Positions 21,018 to 22,384 of a stretch of DNA of 22,384 bases are shown piece after piece. A program made the position numbers and the translations under genes. How positions within the stretch are numbered: the stretch's first letter is position 1; every line of letters begins with the position of its first letter. Source of the DNA: BPIH01 sp042408535 (GTDB lineage Bacteria > Chloroflexota > Limnocylindria > Limnocylindrales > CSP1-4); contig JBHORA010000221.1 of NCBI GenBank assembly GCA_042408535.1, forward strand, positions 1 through 22,384, read 5' to 3'. Below the pieces are notes generated by a model. That model was not told where the DNA came from. It worked only from the letters and a program-made list of their open reading frames with translations, and did no database searches.

Positions 21018-21599
21018 ATGGTGGCAGTTGCACGAACCGTGGTTCGCCCGAGGATTGGCGCAGCGATCGTCGCCGTGCTGATCGCCCTGTTGATCCCCCA
21101 CGTGGTTGCTGCTTACCACCTCCAGGGCGGCAAATGGCGCAGCGTCACCAACCTTCCCTACTGGCTGGACTCGGCCGTCCAGAGGGATCGGACGGCGTTC
21201 GGGGCCGCGATCAGCGACTGGAACCGCACGCCGACTCCGGTCTGGTTGATCGACGCCGGAACCGCCGAGTTCGCCTCCGTCGGGATCCGGAGCGTTTCGG
21301 ATGCCTCCAAGACGTGGGACGGGATCACCCATCTCTACCCATCGCCCACGGGGAACCCGTACACGTACGCCTCCGTCTACATCAACGACTGGTACACGAA
21401 TGGCTACGCCGCTGATCAGCGCCAGTCCGTCGCCGCTCACGAGCTCGGCCACGCGCTGGGGCTCGACCACACCTCGGGTGCCGTCCTGATGAACCCGTGG
21501 ACCTGCGGACCGAGCAGCCGTTGGTGCACGTACGGCATCAAGGCCCCGACCTCGGACGAGGTGAATGGCATCAATTCCCTCTCTGATCCGACCCGTTGA
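21018..21599 (+). CDS. Secreted matrixin-type zinc metalloprotease
   Basis: This is a 193-residue protein. A signal peptide with basic start and hydrophobic core (about 1-32, likely cleavage after VVAA before YHLQGG) precedes a compact M10A-like catalytic domain. The zinc motif HELGHALGLDH (141-151) is complete and is followed by the Met-turn GAVLMNP (M158). Upstream strands such as WRSVTNLPYWLD and ASVYINDWYT fit the fold, as does the NxxD-type pattern near the start. Two cysteines (163 and 170) after the Met-turn may form a disulfide. No propeptide with a cysteine switch is evident, so activation by inhibitor removal is not predicted. The ATG at 21018 has GGAGG at 21008-21012. The following gene starts 9 bp after the stop. 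Confidence 0.88.
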   Translation: MVAVARTVVRPRIGAAIVAVLIALLIPHVVAAYHLQGGKWRSVTNLPYWLDSAVQRDRTAFGAAISDWNRTPTPVWLIDAGTAEFASVGIRSVSDASKTWDGITHLYPSPTGNPYTYASVYINDWYTNGYAADQRQSVAAHELGHALGLDHTSGAVLMNPWTCGPSSRWCTYGIKAPTSDEVNGINSLSDPTR

Positions 21600-21608
21600 G
21601 GCAGTAGG

Positions 21609-22217
21609 ATGAATGAGGCAGGCACATCGAGGCTCGTGCGGCCAAAGCCAGCCGGCCGTCGTCTGCATGCCTGGTTCCTCGCGGCTGGCCTGGCCGTCGT
21701 CGGTCTTCTCGCCTACCTGCAGGGCGCCCCGCCGGGGACCGCGCCATCCGCGGCCTCGACGATCGTGCTCCACCCCTCCTGGGCGATGGGTTACGGGTCG
21801 CTCGACGAGCTCCAGGCGGCGGCCGATCTCGCGGTCGTGGCCCGGGTCAATGAGGTCGTCGCGGATGGAGCGGGTCTGGTGGTCCCTGAGATCCCGGATA
21901 CCGTCTTTCGCATGACGATCGAGAGGACCCTCAAGGGCACGTCTGGCCCGTCGATCCTCGTCATCCAGACCGGGGGTCACCTGCACGGCATCCGGTTCGT
22001 GCTGGAGGGTGATCCCTTGATGGAGGCCGGCGACCGATACGTGCTCTACCTCACGCGGGTCCCGAGCGGCCCGTACGTCGAGCGCTATGGGCCCGACCTC
22101 TACTTCGTGACAGGTGGCCCCGATGGCAGGTTCGCCGTCGCTCCGTCCGGCCGACTGACCCCACTGGGCCAGGTTATCCTCCCGGCCGGGATGACCGTCG
22201 ACCGTCTCGCTCCCTGA
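21609..22217 (+). CDS. Exported protein of unknown function, paired with the matrixin
   Basis: This 202-residue protein starts with a short basic segment and a membrane anchor or signal (about 20-38, FLAAGLAVVGLLAYLQGA). The rest is predicted outside the membrane: YGSLDELQAAADLAVVARV, TVFRMTIERTLKGTSG, a VIQTGG strand and MEAGDRYVLYLTR, then YFVTGGPDGRFAV. This order, a helix followed by strands with an LKG and a GDRYVLYL motif, matches a common type of secreted protein in Gram-positive-like bacteria. I cannot name its function. It begins 9 bp after the matrixin stop and GAGGC overlaps that stop, so the two are probably one transcript. It may be a partner, inhibitor or substrate of the protease. 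Confidence 0.7.
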   Translation: MNEAGTSRLVRPKPAGRRLHAWFLAAGLAVVGLLAYLQGAPPGTAPSAASTIVLHPSWAMGYGSLDELQAAADLAVVARVNEVVADGAGLVVPEIPDTVFRMTIERTLKGTSGPSILVIQTGGHLHGIRFVLEGDPLMEAGDRYVLYLTRVPSGPYVERYGPDLYFVTGGPDGRFAVAPSGRLTPLGQVILPAGMTVDRLAP

Positions 22218-22384
22218 CCGACCCGATCGCTCGTCGCCTCCGGGAGCCCGCCCGACGCGCCTCGGCCCGGGTTCGGGAACGCAGCCCGTCCCGGCGCCCT
22301 GATGCCGCACCTCGCCGCCCTGACGCCACGCCGCCTCACCACACGCCGGACGCCGCGGCGGCCCGCTCGGCGCCGTGTTCTGGG

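Noticed and set aside
22218..22384. Open frames in the window tail
   Set aside because: They have no conserved motif or ribosome binding site, and the stretch shows only C-rich, loosely repetitive sequence.

Overview
The window is about 22.4 kb of very GC-rich DNA with strong C/G third-position bias (GTC, CTC, GCC, GAG). Gene content and style suggest a bacterium, most likely an uncultured Chloroflexota of the high-GC Limnocylindria type. The hints are a citramalate-type isoleucine route, a MoaD-MoaE fusion, a YgjP/HicB-like remnant, GTG starts and apparently leaderless genes. The taxonomy is inferred from style and gene families, not computed.

Region 1 (1-5697, +) is a tightly coupled branched-chain amino acid operon: the 3' end of ilvC, then leuA, leuB, cimA and a small stand-alone copy of the LeuA regulatory domain. 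Four of the junctions overlap or nearly overlap (ATGA/GTGA). LeuA and CimA commit acetyl-CoA to leucine and to isoleucine respectively, and three copies of the same allosteric fold lie in one transcript. Region 2 (5698-7209) holds a 21-bp tandem repeat array and pheA (prephenate dehydratase). PheA carries an unusual seven-residue repeat linker between its catalytic and ACT domains.

Region 3 (7210-7891) is decayed DNA with two abutting gene fragments, a HicB-like antitoxin piece and a YgjP/DUF45 metallopeptidase-like piece. Region 4 (7892-12049, +) has an aldehyde dehydrogenase, a winged-helix regulator behind an AT-rich promoter island, and a catabolic-type acetolactate synthase. Tandem repeats lie between the last two.

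Region 5 (12158-16175) is a patchwork of single genes: a membrane GGDEF-EAL protein (-), a hotdog thioesterase (-), a macro-domain protein (+) and an MBL-fold UPF0173 hydrolase (-). Region 6 (16226-19677, +) has a polytopic membrane protein, a fused molybdopterin synthase (MoaD-MoaE) and, overlapping it by four bases, a protein resembling the alpha subunit of lysine 5,6-aminomutase. Region 7 (19678-22384) has a small EF-Tu-domain-2-like protein (-), a frameshifted remnant, and a secreted matrixin-type zinc protease followed by an exported protein.

Two themes run through the window. First, genes at the head of a transcription unit tend to have a TANNNT box only 6-10 nt before the start codon and no Shine-Dalgarno sequence, whereas genes inside operons have good ones. 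Second, short tandem repeats of 18-27 bp recur at gene ends, in intergenic gaps and inside proteins. No tRNA, rRNA, CRISPR array or insertion sequence was recognised.
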